Position numbers and translations under genes: made by a program. The notes under the pieces are model-generated. The model saw nothing but the letters and a program-made list of their open reading frames with translations. It ran no database searches and was not told the DNA's origin. DNA of 64,000 nt from JARRNJ01 sp037385045 (GTDB taxonomy: Bacteria; Pseudomonadota; Gammaproteobacteria; JASBUN01), in NCBI GenBank assembly GCA_037385045.1, contig JARRNJ010000009.1, positions 19,512-83,511 of the forward strand. Reading direction: 5' to 3'. Position 1 is the stretch's first letter, and each line of letters starts with the position of its first letter. Of the stretch, positions 7,353 through 16,048 are shown one piece after another.

Positions 7353-8621
7353 ATGCACGGCGATCCATTTCCCACACGACCCAACTGCCAGGACGGCGAT
7401 CCGGCCATGCTGCCGTTCGAGGCTGCGCGCCAACGGATGCTCGATCCGCTCACGCCGGTGCCAGGGACCGTGACCTGGCCGGTGCGCGATACGCTCGGCA
7501 TGGTGCTCGCCGAAGAGATACGCGCGCCCGTCGATGTCCCCAGTCACACCAACGCGGCGGTCGATGGCTACGCCGTGCGCGGCGACGACCTGCGGGAGGG
7601 CGAAACCGTTGTCCTGCGCCTGTGCGGGGATGCCTTTGCGGGCCATCCGTTCACCGGCGGTGTGGCCCCCGGCCAGTGCGTGCGGATCATGACCGGTGCC
7701 CCCATGCCGGCGGGCACCGACACAGCCATCATGCAGGAGCACACCGTCATCGACAGCGACCGGGTGTCCATCGCCCCGGGCCGCCGGCCCGGCGAGAACG
7801 TCCGCAAGGCTGGCGAAGATATCCAGCGCGGCGCCGTGGCCCTGACATCCGGTACGGTGTTGCACCCGGCCCACATCGGCCTGCTGGCGTCACTGGGCCG
7901 GGCGGAGGTGCGCATCCGGCGGCCGTTGCGGGTGGCCTTCTTCTCCACCGGCGACGAGCTGCGCTCGGTGGGCGAACCGCTCGGACCCGGGGAGATTTAC
8001 GACAGTAACCGCTACACGCTGCACGGCATGCTGCGGCGCCTGAACGTCGACATCGTGGACCTGGGCGTGGTGTGCGACCAGCCGCAAGCCCTGCGCGCCG
8101 CCTTCGCCCGCGCGGCGGAGTCGGCGGACGTATTGCTCACATCGGGCGGGGTATCCGTTGGCGAAGCCGACTATGTGCGCGGCATTCTCGAAGAGCTGGG
8201 CCAGGTGGAATTCTGGAAAATCGCCATGAAACCGGGGCGCCCGTTCGCCTGCGGGCGCATCGGCGACTGCCGGTTCTTTGGCCTGCCCGGCAATCCGGTG
8301 GCGGTTATGGTGACCTTTTACGAGCTGGTGCAGCCGGCCTTGCGGCGCCTGCAGGGCATCACCGAAACCGACGCCGGCCGCCGCCTGCAGCTGCCCTGCC
8401 GCAGCCGCCTGCGCAAGAAACCCGGGCGCACCGAGTTCCTGCGCGGCATCATCGAGCCGGGCGCCGACGGTGGATTCGAGGTTCGCACCACCGGTCCCCA
8501 GGGCTCGGGCATTCTGCGTTCGATGAGCGAGGCCAACTGTTTTATCATCCTGCCCCATGACAGCGGCGACCTGGAGCCCGGGGCATTGGTGGAAGTCCAG
8601 CCCTTCGATGGGCTGGTATAG
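7353..8621 (+). CDS. moeA: Molybdopterin molybdenumtransferase MoeA
   Basis: MoeA inserts molybdate into adenylylated molybdopterin. The 422-residue product has the expected landmarks: SHTNAAVDGYAVR (substrate site), RIMTGAPMPAGTD, the MoaB-like core TSGGVSVGEADYV, MKPGRPFACG, GLPGNPVAVMVTF, and a C-terminal beta domain. The length is typical. The first 18 or so residues (MHGDPFPTRPNCQ...) are a short non-conserved lead; an internal Met in 'PAMLPFEAA' is an alternative start. GGAGG lies eleven bases before the chosen ATG. It is soluble and probably co-transcribed with mobA and moaB. Confidence 0.93.
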   Translation: MHGDPFPTRPNCQDGDPAMLPFEAARQRMLDPLTPVPGTVTWPVRDTLGMVLAEEIRAPVDVPSHTNAAVDGYAVRGDDLREGETVVLRLCGDAFAGHPFTGGVAPGQCVRIMTGAPMPAGTDTAIMQEHTVIDSDRVSIAPGRRPGENVRKAGEDIQRGAVALTSGTVLHPAHIGLLASLGRAEVRIRRPLRVAFFSTGDELRSVGEPLGPGEIYDSNRYTLHGMLRRLNVDIVDLGVVCDQPQALRAAFARAAESADVLLTSGGVSVGEADYVRGILEELGQVEFWKIAMKPGRPFACGRIGDCRFFGLPGNPVAVMVTFYELVQPALRRLQGITETDAGRRLQLPCRSRLRKKPGRTEFLRGIIEPGADGGFEVRTTGPQGSGILRSMSEANCFIILPHDSGDLEPGALVEVQPFDGLV

Positions 8622-8663
8622 CCGGGTGGCGGCGGCGCACAGGCGGCAACCGGCGGGGAGACA

Positions 8664-9206
8664 ATGATGGCGCATGCCGAAGGGAGCGGGAAGGAGCGGC
8701 CGTTCATTCCGTTGAACATTGCGGTGTTGACGATTTCCGATACGCGCACCGAACAGACCGACGCCTCCGGCAAGGCGCTGGTGACGCGGCTCGTGGATGC
8801 CGGACACCATCTGCATGAAAAGCGCATCGTGCCCGATGATGTGTATCGCATCCGCGCGGTCATCGCCCACTGGATCGCGGAGCCGGAGGTGCAGGTGGTG
8901 CTGACCACCGGCGGCACCGGGGTCACCGGCCGGGACGGCACGCCGGAAGCGGTGAAGGTATTGTTCGACAAGGAGATCGAAGGCTTCGGCGAGGTGTTTC
9001 GATTTCTCTCCTATGAGGAAATCAACACCTCCACCCTGCAATCGCGGGCCGTGGCCGGCGTCGCCAACGGTACCTATGTCTTTTGCGTGCCGGGGTCGTC
9101 GGGCGCGTGCAAGACCGCCTGGGACAGGTTGATCTGCCACCAACTCGACTACCGGACGCGGCCCTGCAATCTCGTCGAGTTGATGCCGCGTCTGAAGGAG
9201 AGGTGA
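8664..9206 (+). CDS. moaB: Molybdenum cofactor biosynthesis protein MoaB/Mog family
   Basis: This is a 180-residue soluble protein of the MoaB/Mog fold, which adenylylates molybdopterin before metal insertion. Visible landmarks are the NIAVLTISDTR opening, the TTGGTGVTGRDGTPE nucleotide-binding loop, SYEEI, and VFCVPGSSGACKTAWD near the end. The presence of only a MoaB-type protein beside moeA suggests it acts as the adenylyltransferase partner; MoaB and Mog cannot be separated firmly by eye. The first of two adjacent ATGs is used, with GGGGAG immediately upstream. It lies 42 bases after moeA in the same direction. Confidence 0.9.
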   Translation: MMAHAEGSGKERPFIPLNIAVLTISDTRTEQTDASGKALVTRLVDAGHHLHEKRIVPDDVYRIRAVIAHWIAEPEVQVVLTTGGTGVTGRDGTPEAVKVLFDKEIEGFGEVFRFLSYEEINTSTLQSRAVAGVANGTYVFCVPGSSGACKTAWDRLICHQLDYRTRPCNLVELMPRLKER

Positions 9207-9433
9207 GCCCTGGCCGGGCCAGGCCGTGGTTGACGCTAGGACAAATTTACGCACATCATGAACAGGGAATAGCCAAATCTACGCAAGCGCCGTCCGATCG
9301 GCGCCTGCCGACGCGGCAAATCCAGCCCGAAACGCGGACAACTCGGGCGGGAATAGATCTTGCTTGATACTAAAACGGCCAAAAGGGACGCCGCACGGGC
9401 CGCGGGCACTGGCAGTGCTGACTGGAGCAACGC
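9207..9433 (+). other. Leader region of moaA
   Basis: These 227 bases lie between moaB and moaA. A short perfect hairpin (CCTGGCC, one base, GGCCAGG; 9209-9223) follows the moaB stop without a U-run. The rest is moderately AT-rich in places. A molybdenum-cofactor riboswitch is often found ahead of moaA, but I could not recognise its conserved elements here. Confidence 0.3.
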
Positions 9434-10441
9434 ATGACCGAAACCGACGTATCCTCTCCGCTGGTCGACCGCTTCGGACGGCAGATCACCTATTTGCGCA
9501 TTTCGGTTACCGACCGCTGCAATTTCCGTTGCGTCTACTGCATGAGCGAGGACATGACGTTTCTGCCCCGCAGCCAGTTGTTGACCCTGGAGGAAATCGC
9601 CGCCATCGCCCGCGTCTTCACCGAAAGCGGCGTCACCAAGATCCGCATCACCGGTGGCGAACCCATGGTGCGGCGCAACGTCATCTGGCTGTTCCGGGAA
9701 TTGGGCGCCTTGCCGCAACTGCGGGAACTGACCCTGACCACCAACGGCGACCAGCTGCCGCGATGGGCCAACTCCCTGCGCCTGGCCGGCGTCAAGCGGA
9801 TCAACATCAGTCTCGACAGCCTGCGCCCCGACCGGTTTCGCACTATCACCCGCACCGGCGACCTGAAACGGGTGCTGGAGGGAATTTACGCCGCCCGCGC
9901 CGCCGGCTTCGACCGCATCAAGCTCAACAGCGTGGTGCTCAAGAACCGCAATCACGACGAGGTGACCGGCCTGGTGCAGTTCGCCGTCGACAACGGCCTC
10001 GATATCAGCTTCATCGAGGAAATGCCCCTGGGCGCCATCACCGACCACGACCGGGCGGAAGCCTATTATTCCAGCGACGAAATCCTGCGCGACCTCCGCG
10101 AGCGCTTCGAGCTTGCCGCCACCACCGAGTCGACCGGCGGCCCGTCGCGCTATTACCGTATCGCCGACAGCGACAGCCGCGTCGGTTTCATCTCGCCCCA
10201 CAGCCATAATTTCTGTGAAAGCTGTAACCGGGTGCGGCTGACCACCGAGGGTCGTCTGTTGCTGTGCCTGGGCCAGGAACACTCGGTGGACCTGCGCCGT
10301 GTAGTGCGCGCCCACCCCGGCGACCCGGAGGCGCTCCGGCAGGCCATTCACGCCGCCATGGACATCAAGCCCAGGGGCCACGACTTCAATCTGGAGGGCC
10401 AGCCGGTGATCCTGCGGCACATGAACGCCACCGGAGGCTGA
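9434..10441 (+). CDS. moaA: GTP 3',8-cyclase MoaA (radical SAM)
   Basis: MoaA makes the first intermediate of molybdopterin, converting GTP to 3',8-cyclo-dihydro-GTP. The 335-residue protein has the radical-SAM cluster CNFRCVYC (Cys29, Cys33, Cys36), the TGGEPMVRRN segment, and the second iron-sulfur site at Cys261, Cys264 and Cys278 with the MoaA spacing. The C-terminal double glycine needed by many MoaA proteins is not clear: the end is HMNATGG, which does keep two terminal glycines. Start: ATG with GGAGCAACGC upstream. It ends two bases before fdhD. Confidence 0.95.
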   Translation: MTETDVSSPLVDRFGRQITYLRISVTDRCNFRCVYCMSEDMTFLPRSQLLTLEEIAAIARVFTESGVTKIRITGGEPMVRRNVIWLFRELGALPQLRELTLTTNGDQLPRWANSLRLAGVKRINISLDSLRPDRFRTITRTGDLKRVLEGIYAARAAGFDRIKLNSVVLKNRNHDEVTGLVQFAVDNGLDISFIEEMPLGAITDHDRAEAYYSSDEILRDLRERFELAATTESTGGPSRYYRIADSDSRVGFISPHSHNFCESCNRVRLTTEGRLLLCLGQEHSVDLRRVVRAHPGDPEALRQAIHAAMDIKPRGHDFNLEGQPVILRHMNATGG

Positions 10442-10443
10442 CC

Positions 10444-11322
10444 ATGTCGCAACCGCAGCCCCAGTCGGGCTACCGACCGCAAATGACCGACGCCGGGCTC
10501 GCGCCCTGCCACGCGGCCGCCGTGGTCGATGAATACGGCAACCCGGGCGAGGCCAGCATCGCCGGCGAGCGGCCCCTGACCCTGTATCTGAACAAGCGGG
10601 AAGTGGTCACCCTCATGACCCTGGGCGGGCATCCCGAACTGCTGGCCATCGGCTACCTGCGCAATCAGGGCTTCGTCCAGGACCTGCATGACATTGTGGC
10701 GGTACAGGTCGACTGGGAAACCGAGTCGGCGGCCGTCGTCACCCGCGGCGACATCGACGGCCTGGAGGAGAAGCTGTCCCGGCGCACGGTCACCACCGGC
10801 TGCGGCCAGGGCACGGTGTTCGGAAAACTGATGGACGACCTCGACCGCCTGCACCTGCAGCAGCCGCGCCTCGCCCAATCGACCATTTATGGGCTGCTCA
10901 ACGCACTGGCCGAGTACAACCAGGTCTACCGCCAGGCGGGTGCCGTTCACGGATGCGCCCTGTGCCGGGGCACCGAGATTTCCATCTTCGTGGAGGACGT
11001 GGGCCGCCACAATGCGGTCGACGCCATTGCCGGCCACATGTGGCTGGAGGATATCCCGGGCGCGGACAAGATTTTCTACACCACCGGCCGCCTGACCTCG
11101 GAAATGGTCATCAAGGTGGCGCAAATGAACATCCCCATTCTGCTGTCGCGCTCCGGGGTCACGCAAATGGGACTCGACCTGGCGCGGCAAGTGGGGGTCA
11201 CCATGATCGCCCGCGCCAAGGGCCAGCACTTCCTGGTGTTCAATGGCGCCGGGAACATCGACTTCGACGCCGCCCCCGATCCCCGCCGCCAGGGTGCAAC
11301 CGGAAGGCGGCGGGCTACATGA
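10444..11322 (+). CDS. fdhD: Formate dehydrogenase accessory sulfurtransferase FdhD
   Basis: FdhD passes sulfur from a cysteine desulfurase to the molybdenum site of formate dehydrogenase. The 292-residue product contains GERPLTLYLN, TLGGHPELLAIGYL, the catalytic loop TTGCGQGT with Cys120, and FVEDVGRHNAVDAI followed by TTGRLTSEMV. The Escherichia coli protein has a Cys-x-x-Cys in the loop; here the second position is Gly, leaving one Cys. An extra Cys-x-x-Cys (CALC) sits further on. It follows moaA by two bases, and its stop overlaps the next start in ATGA, so it belongs to a tight operon. Confidence 0.95.
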   Translation: MSQPQPQSGYRPQMTDAGLAPCHAAAVVDEYGNPGEASIAGERPLTLYLNKREVVTLMTLGGHPELLAIGYLRNQGFVQDLHDIVAVQVDWETESAAVVTRGDIDGLEEKLSRRTVTTGCGQGTVFGKLMDDLDRLHLQQPRLAQSTIYGLLNALAEYNQVYRQAGAVHGCALCRGTEISIFVEDVGRHNAVDAIAGHMWLEDIPGADKIFYTTGRLTSEMVIKVAQMNIPILLSRSGVTQMGLDLARQVGVTMIARAKGQHFLVFNGAGNIDFDAAPDPRRQGATGRRRAT

Positions 11323-12266
11323 GCGCACGTCCCCGCACGTTGCACGATACAGCCGGCCGCGCAACCGCCGCCGGCCCGCCCGAGTTCATGAGCGTAAAGC
11401 AGGTGGCCGAATACCTGCACCTCAATGAAAAGAAGATTTACGCCCTGGTCCGGGAACACAAGATCCCCGCGACCAAGATCACCGGCAAGTGGGTTTTCCC
11501 GCGCGACCTGGTGGACCGGTGGCTGCTGGAATCGAGCCACGGCGGCCTGCTGACCGACCGCCTGGTCATCGCCGGCAGCGACGATCCGCTGCTCTACCAC
11601 CTGGTACTGGCGCTGGCCAACTCGGTGCAGTCCAAGGCGCTGGTGAGCTATTCGCCCACCGGCACGCGCCTGGGCCTGGACCTGTTGTCGGCATCGCGGG
11701 CCGACGTCGGTTGCGTGCACTGGGGTCCGGAACAGGAAAGCCGCCTGCGCCACCCGGCGCTGTTGCAGCAGTATCCGAGTCACCGGCACTGGGTGCTGGT
11801 GCGCGCCTTTCTGCGCGAACAGGGATTGATGGTGCGGCCCGACGCGCTGAAGCCCGACACTGACATCGCCACGTTGCTCAAAGCGCCGTTGCGCTGGGTC
11901 CTGCGCCAGGACGGCGCCGGCACGCGGCGCTTTCTGCAGGAGACCCTGGCCGAACACGGCATGCGCGAAGCGGATCTGAACGTGGTCAGCACCGGTTTCT
12001 CCGAACGTGAGTCGTCCTCCCAGATTGCCATGGGAGGCGCCGATATCGGACCGGGAATACGCGCCAGCGCCAGCGAATTCGGACTGGCGTTCTTCAGTGT
12101 CGGGTGGGAGGCGTTTGACTTCACGCTTGGCCGCGGCGTCTATTTCCGCACCCTGTTTCAAAACCTGCTCGAAACCCTGCGCTCAACCGAGGCCGTCGCC
12201 TACAGCGAACGCCTCGGCGGTTATGACCTGAGCGGCGCCGGCGAGATCATCTGGGGCCTGGATTGA
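11319..12266 (+). CDS. One-component regulator: excisionase-type HTH plus periplasmic-binding-like domain
   Basis: This is a 315-residue cytoplasmic protein. Residues about 24-70 form a MerR/excisionase-type helix-turn-helix (VKQVAEYLHLNEKKIYALV, then a wing ending WVFPRDLVDRWL). Residues about 85-310 resemble the PBP-like domain that binds oxyanions or cofactor-related ligands in regulators beside molybdoenzyme genes. There is no signal peptide, so ligand sensing would be intracellular. The start overlaps the fdhD stop by four bases. Position at the end of a Moco/FdhD operon suggests control of formate dehydrogenase or metal supply by molybdate, tungstate or the cofactor; the ligand is not shown by the sequence. 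Confidence 0.8.
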   Translation: MSARPRTLHDTAGRATAAGPPEFMSVKQVAEYLHLNEKKIYALVREHKIPATKITGKWVFPRDLVDRWLLESSHGGLLTDRLVIAGSDDPLLYHLVLALANSVQSKALVSYSPTGTRLGLDLLSASRADVGCVHWGPEQESRLRHPALLQQYPSHRHWVLVRAFLREQGLMVRPDALKPDTDIATLLKAPLRWVLRQDGAGTRRFLQETLAEHGMREADLNVVSTGFSERESSSQIAMGGADIGPGIRASASEFGLAFFSVGWEAFDFTLGRGVYFRTLFQNLLETLRSTEAVAYSERLGGYDLSGAGEIIWGLD

Positions 12267-12272
12267 ACGGCC

Positions 12273-12749
12273 ATGCAGTTCCTGCGCGCCATCCGGCTGG
12301 ATCCCTCCGACGAGGAAATATTTCCCAGCGCCGCCCGCCCCGGGGAATGGGCCGTTCCGGGCAGTTTCGCGTTGTGGGACGTGGACCCGGATAAGATGCG
12401 CGGCAAGCAGCGCCAGGCGTTTCGCTGCGGTTTCGTCGGCACCGAGACTTTCGGCTGGACCACGCTGGTGATCACCGCCGAAATCAGCGAGTCCGAACTG
12501 GATGCCGTTACCGAACGGCTGACGGCACATCTGCTGCAGCACTACGGCGCCCCGAGCCAGGCCGCGGCCCGGGAAACCGCGGAGGAAGAAGTGCGGTTCA
12601 CCGTGGACCTGTGCCAGTACCCGCCGGGCACCTGCATTGCCGTTGAACGCGAACACGGTCCGGAGCAGATCGAGGAGTCGTTCCGCAAGGTGGCCCCGCC
12701 CGATGCGTCCGACCATGACACCGTCCGGCTCTGGGGCGTGGAATCCTGA
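12273..12749 (+). CDS. DUF6505-like protein
   Basis: This is a 158-residue soluble acidic protein with an opening FLRAIRLDPSDEEIF, a conserved-looking core GFVGTETFGWTTLVITAEIS and a C-terminal VRLWGVES. The pattern fits the DUF6505 family, which tends to occur near formate dehydrogenase genes; the function is unknown. It starts six bases after the regulator, probably as the last gene of the mobA-to-here operon. Nothing in it suggests catalysis or metal binding beyond two isolated cysteines in a CQYPPGTC segment. Confidence 0.7.
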   Translation: MQFLRAIRLDPSDEEIFPSAARPGEWAVPGSFALWDVDPDKMRGKQRQAFRCGFVGTETFGWTTLVITAEISESELDAVTERLTAHLLQHYGAPSQAAARETAEEEVRFTVDLCQYPPGTCIAVEREHGPEQIEESFRKVAPPDASDHDTVRLWGVES

Positions 12750-13302
12750 CCCCAAGCACGGCAGCAGCAGATTACCGCCCGCCGACTCGGCGCCCGAACG
12801 GCGCCTCCCCCACCACCCTGCACCCGCGTCACGCCGCCCGGAACCCGGGCCCCGATCAGCCTCGCAAGCGGCGCCAACCTCGCAAACAACGGGCATATGG
12901 TCAGGAGCACGCGGCTGCCGCGTGGGCGCCATCTGTCCGTGGCCGCCGGGTCGGCCGCGCACCGGAGCACTGATCGCGAGTCCGACGATCACGATGCTGT
13001 GTGAAATCGATTTTTCCCCTGACTACTATTCCTTTCTGTGACCCCCAGACAATGGCAACCGCAATCCGAATCAGGGAATGCGGGGGCTCGGTCAACTCGC
13101 CGCCGGTGCGACGGAGTGGGTGACAGCACCCGGACCTGGGCGTATTGACACGGTCGCGTTTGGCGCAGCGCCGCTAAGTCCTTGTTCATGCGAACGCGCC
13201 CGGATGGCACGGAGTTTGTTTACTGCATTGCAGAGGTGTGGGCGGCACGCGCCGCGTGCCCCGCACGGTTGAGTAGTTCCGGTTCCACGGAGGTTAGAAA
13301 CC
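12750..13302 (+). other. Spacer upstream of cytochrome bd operon
   Basis: These 553 bases hold no supportable gene. The last 300 bases contain AT-richer segments and a sigma-54-like element (listed separately), so this is the regulatory region of cydA. No clear terminator follows the DUF6505-like gene. Confidence 0.5.
13205..13220 (+). promoter_or_regulatory. Possible sigma-54 promoter of cydABX
   Basis: The site reads TGGCACG-GAGT-TTGTT. The -24 block is perfect and the spacing to the -12 block is correct, but -12 has TTGTT where GC is nearly invariant. It lies 82 bases before the cydA start codon. The mismatch makes it a weaker case than the site at 4324-4339; a chance match is possible. 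Confidence 0.3.
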
Positions 13303-14880
13303 ATGCATGATTTGCACGCTGTGGTGGATCTGTCCCGCTGGCAATTCGCCGCAACCGCCCTCTACCACTTTCTGTTCGTGCCGCTGACCCTCGGGCTGAG
13401 CTTCATCCTGGCGGCAATGGAAACGGTATATGTCACCACGGGCCGGCAAATCTACAAGGACATGGCGCGCTTCTGGGGCAAGCTGTTCGCCATCAACTTC
13501 GCCCTGGGCGTGGCGACCGGGCTCACCATGGAATTCGAGTTCGGTACCAACTGGTCCGGTTATTCCCACTTCGTCGGCGACGTGTTCGGCGCGCCGCTGG
13601 CCATCGAAGGGTTGATGGCCTTTTTCCTCGAGTCGACGTTCGTCGGCCTGATGCTGTTCGGCTGGGACCGCATGAGCCGCGGCAAACACCTGCTCGTCAC
13701 CTTCATGGTCGCCCTGGGCTCGAACCTGTCGGCGGTATGGATCCTGGTCGCCAACGGCTTCATGCAGGCGCCCCACGGCGCCGCCTTCAATCCCGTGACC
13801 ATGCGCATGGAACTCACCAGCTTTACGGCTTTGATCTTCAATCACGACGCCCAGGCCAAGTTCGTCCACACCAGCATCGCCGGCTACGTGACCGCCGCCA
13901 TCTTCGTCGCCGGGGTCAGCGGCTGGTACATGCTGCGCGGGCGCCACATGGAGCTGGCCAAACGCTCCTTTCGCATGGCGGTGCTGTTCGGTGTGTTCGC
14001 CAGCGTCGGCGTGATCAGCCTCGGCGACGCGCTGGGCTTCATCGACGGCAGCGCCCAGCCGGCCAAACTCGTGGCGATGGAAGGACTGTGGAAAACCGAA
14101 CAGCCTCCGGCGGGCTTCAATCTGATCGCCATTCCATCGCAGAAGGAGCAGCGCAATCTGTTCCAGCTGCAGGTACCGAAAGTGCTGACGCCGCTGGTAA
14201 CCCACACCATGGACACCGTGATACCGGGCGCCGATGCGGTGGAACAGCAGGCCAAGGCGCGCATGGCCAACGGCATTCCGGCGGCGCTGGCGCTGCAGAC
14301 CCTCAGCAAACACCCGCACGACCAGGTGGCCCTGGCCCAGTTCAGGGCCCACGAGAAAGATCTCGGCTATGCGCTGCTGTTGCAGCGCTATGCGCCGGAC
14401 CTCAACAAGGCGACGCCGGCCGATTACGAGCGCGCGGCCCGGGACGTGATTCCCAACGTACCGATCCTTTTCTGGTCGTTCCGCATCATGGTCCTGGCCG
14501 GCTTCGCGATGCTGATCTATCTCGGCGTCGCAGCCTTCTGTTCGTTGCGAAATACAGTGCAGGACCGCCGCGGGCTGCTGAAGATCGCACCCTGGTTCAT
14601 CCCCGTACCCTACATCGCCTGCGAGGTGGGCTGGCTGGTGGCGGAAATGGGCCGCCAGCCGTGGACCGTGTACGGTGTGCTGCCCACCTGGATGTCGGCG
14701 TCCACCCACAGTCTGGCCTATATGGTGTTCTCCCTGGCCGGATTCGTCCTGATCTACACCGCCTTCATCATCGTGGAGATCTACCTGATGCTGAAGTTCA
14801 TCCGCAAAGGCCCGGATGAGCCGACCGGGACGGCCGATGATTATGCCGGCGGGCCGGCGCTGGCCGGGGCGGCACACTGA
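13303..14880 (+). CDS. cydA: Cytochrome bd ubiquinol oxidase subunit I
   Basis: CydA carries haems b558, b595 and d and the quinol site of this high-affinity oxygen reductase in the inner membrane. The 525-residue product has many hydrophobic helices, the axial histidines His22 (TALYHFLF) and His189 (KFVHTSIAG), and the GRQPWTVYGVLPT signature. A long hydrophilic loop at about residues 255-395, including KTEQPPAGFNL, corresponds to the quinol-binding Q-loop of the long type. GGAGG lies ahead of the ATG. It is followed by cydB after 21 bases. Bd oxidases support growth at low oxygen and under sulfide or nitric-oxide stress. Confidence 0.97.
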   Translation: MHDLHAVVDLSRWQFAATALYHFLFVPLTLGLSFILAAMETVYVTTGRQIYKDMARFWGKLFAINFALGVATGLTMEFEFGTNWSGYSHFVGDVFGAPLAIEGLMAFFLESTFVGLMLFGWDRMSRGKHLLVTFMVALGSNLSAVWILVANGFMQAPHGAAFNPVTMRMELTSFTALIFNHDAQAKFVHTSIAGYVTAAIFVAGVSGWYMLRGRHMELAKRSFRMAVLFGVFASVGVISLGDALGFIDGSAQPAKLVAMEGLWKTEQPPAGFNLIAIPSQKEQRNLFQLQVPKVLTPLVTHTMDTVIPGADAVEQQAKARMANGIPAALALQTLSKHPHDQVALAQFRAHEKDLGYALLLQRYAPDLNKATPADYERAARDVIPNVPILFWSFRIMVLAGFAMLIYLGVAAFCSLRNTVQDRRGLLKIAPWFIPVPYIACEVGWLVAEMGRQPWTVYGVLPTWMSASTHSLAYMVFSLAGFVLIYTAFIIVEIYLMLKFIRKGPDEPTGTADDYAGGPALAGAAH

Positions 14881-14901
14881 GTAACGCGAGAGGATACGAC
14901 C

Positions 14902-16035
14902 GTGGAGTTGTATGCAATCTTGAAAATCGTCTGGTGGCTGCTCCTGGGCGTGCTGCTGGTGGGGCTAGCCGTAATGGTCGGCATGGACATGGGCGTCGGC
15001 GCCGCGCTGCGCTACTTCGGACGCAGCGACGGCGAACGCCGCGCGGTGCTGAACATGATCGGACCGCACTGGGACGGCAACCAGGTATGGTTCATCCTCG
15101 GCGGCGGCGCCGTGTTCGCCGCCTGGCCGACCATTTACGCCACCGCGTTCTCGGGGCTTTATGTTGTGATGCTGTTGCTGCTCTGGAGCATGATCGTGCG
15201 CCCGCTGGGGTTCGAGTACCGCAGCAAACTGCCCTCACAAACCTGGCGCAATGTCTGGGACTGGGGCCTGTTCATCAGCGGTGCGCTGCCCATGGTGATC
15301 TTCGGGGCCGCCATGGGCAACATGCTCAAAGGCGTTCCGTTCCACTTCAGCTGGGACATGACCTCGTGGTACACGGGCAGCTTCATCTACTTGTTCAACC
15401 CGTTCGCCATTCTCTGCGGCCTGATGTCACTGGCGCTGGCGCTGTACCAGGGATCGGCCATGGTCATGAACCGCGGTGAGGGCGCGGTGTGGGAACGCGC
15501 GCGCCGGCTCGGGACCTGGTCCGGCCTCGCGGCGCTGGCGCTGTTCACCATCGGCGGATTCTGGGTGGCCAAGCTGTCCGGCTACGTGGTCACCGCCGGC
15601 GACGCTCCCGGCGGACCGGCAATCCCGCTGCACAAGACAGTGGAAATGGTCCCCGGCGCGTGGCTGCACAATTTCAGCGCCCACCCGGTGCTGTGGCTGG
15701 TGCCGGCGCTGACCTACGTCGCGGTACTGATCGGGGTCTTGGCGCTGCGCCGCGGCTGGTCGCACTTCGGCTGGTGGCTGGGCGCGCTGGGCTGGATCGG
15801 CACCATCGGCACCGTGGGCGCGGCCATGTTCCCGTTCCTGATGCCGTCGAGCAGTAACCCCTCCCAGAGCCTCACGGTCTGGGACGCTTCCTCCAGCCAG
15901 ACGACACTGCTGTGGATGCTCGCCTGGACCATTATCTTCGTACCCATCGTGGTCACCTACACCAGCTGGGCCTTCTGGGTCATGCGCGGCAAGGTGACCG
16001 CGGAGCATGTGGAAGACGACGATCACGCCTATTAA
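14902..16035 (+). CDS. cydB: Cytochrome bd ubiquinol oxidase subunit II
   Basis: CydB is the structural partner of CydA. The 377-residue product is very hydrophobic, with about eight or nine membrane helices. It has the family landmarks GMDMGVGAAL near residue 30, GPHWDGNQVWFILGGGAVFAAWP split across about 54-75, and PFLMPSSSNP with SLTVWDASSS near the end. The GTG start at 14902 gives the expected short N-terminus; AGAGG lies upstream. It is in one transcript with cydA and the small subunit gene that begins 13 bases after it. Confidence 0.97.
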   Translation: MELYAILKIVWWLLLGVLLVGLAVMVGMDMGVGAALRYFGRSDGERRAVLNMIGPHWDGNQVWFILGGGAVFAAWPTIYATAFSGLYVVMLLLLWSMIVRPLGFEYRSKLPSQTWRNVWDWGLFISGALPMVIFGAAMGNMLKGVPFHFSWDMTSWYTGSFIYLFNPFAILCGLMSLALALYQGSAMVMNRGEGAVWERARRLGTWSGLAALALFTIGGFWVAKLSGYVVTAGDAPGGPAIPLHKTVEMVPGAWLHNFSAHPVLWLVPALTYVAVLIGVLALRRGWSHFGWWLGALGWIGTIGTVGAAMFPFLMPSSSNPSQSLTVWDASSSQTTLLWMLAWTIIFVPIVVTYTSWAFWVMRGKVTAEHVEDDDHAY

Positions 16036-16048
16036 TCAGGGGCCGCCC

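Noticed and set aside
9207..9433. Molybdenum-cofactor riboswitch before moaA
   Set aside because: The place is right but I could not match the conserved helices by eye; a covariance-model search would decide.
13294..14877. A 527-codon open frame opposite cydA
   Set aside because: Antisense of a strongly supported gene with no motif; an effect of codon bias.
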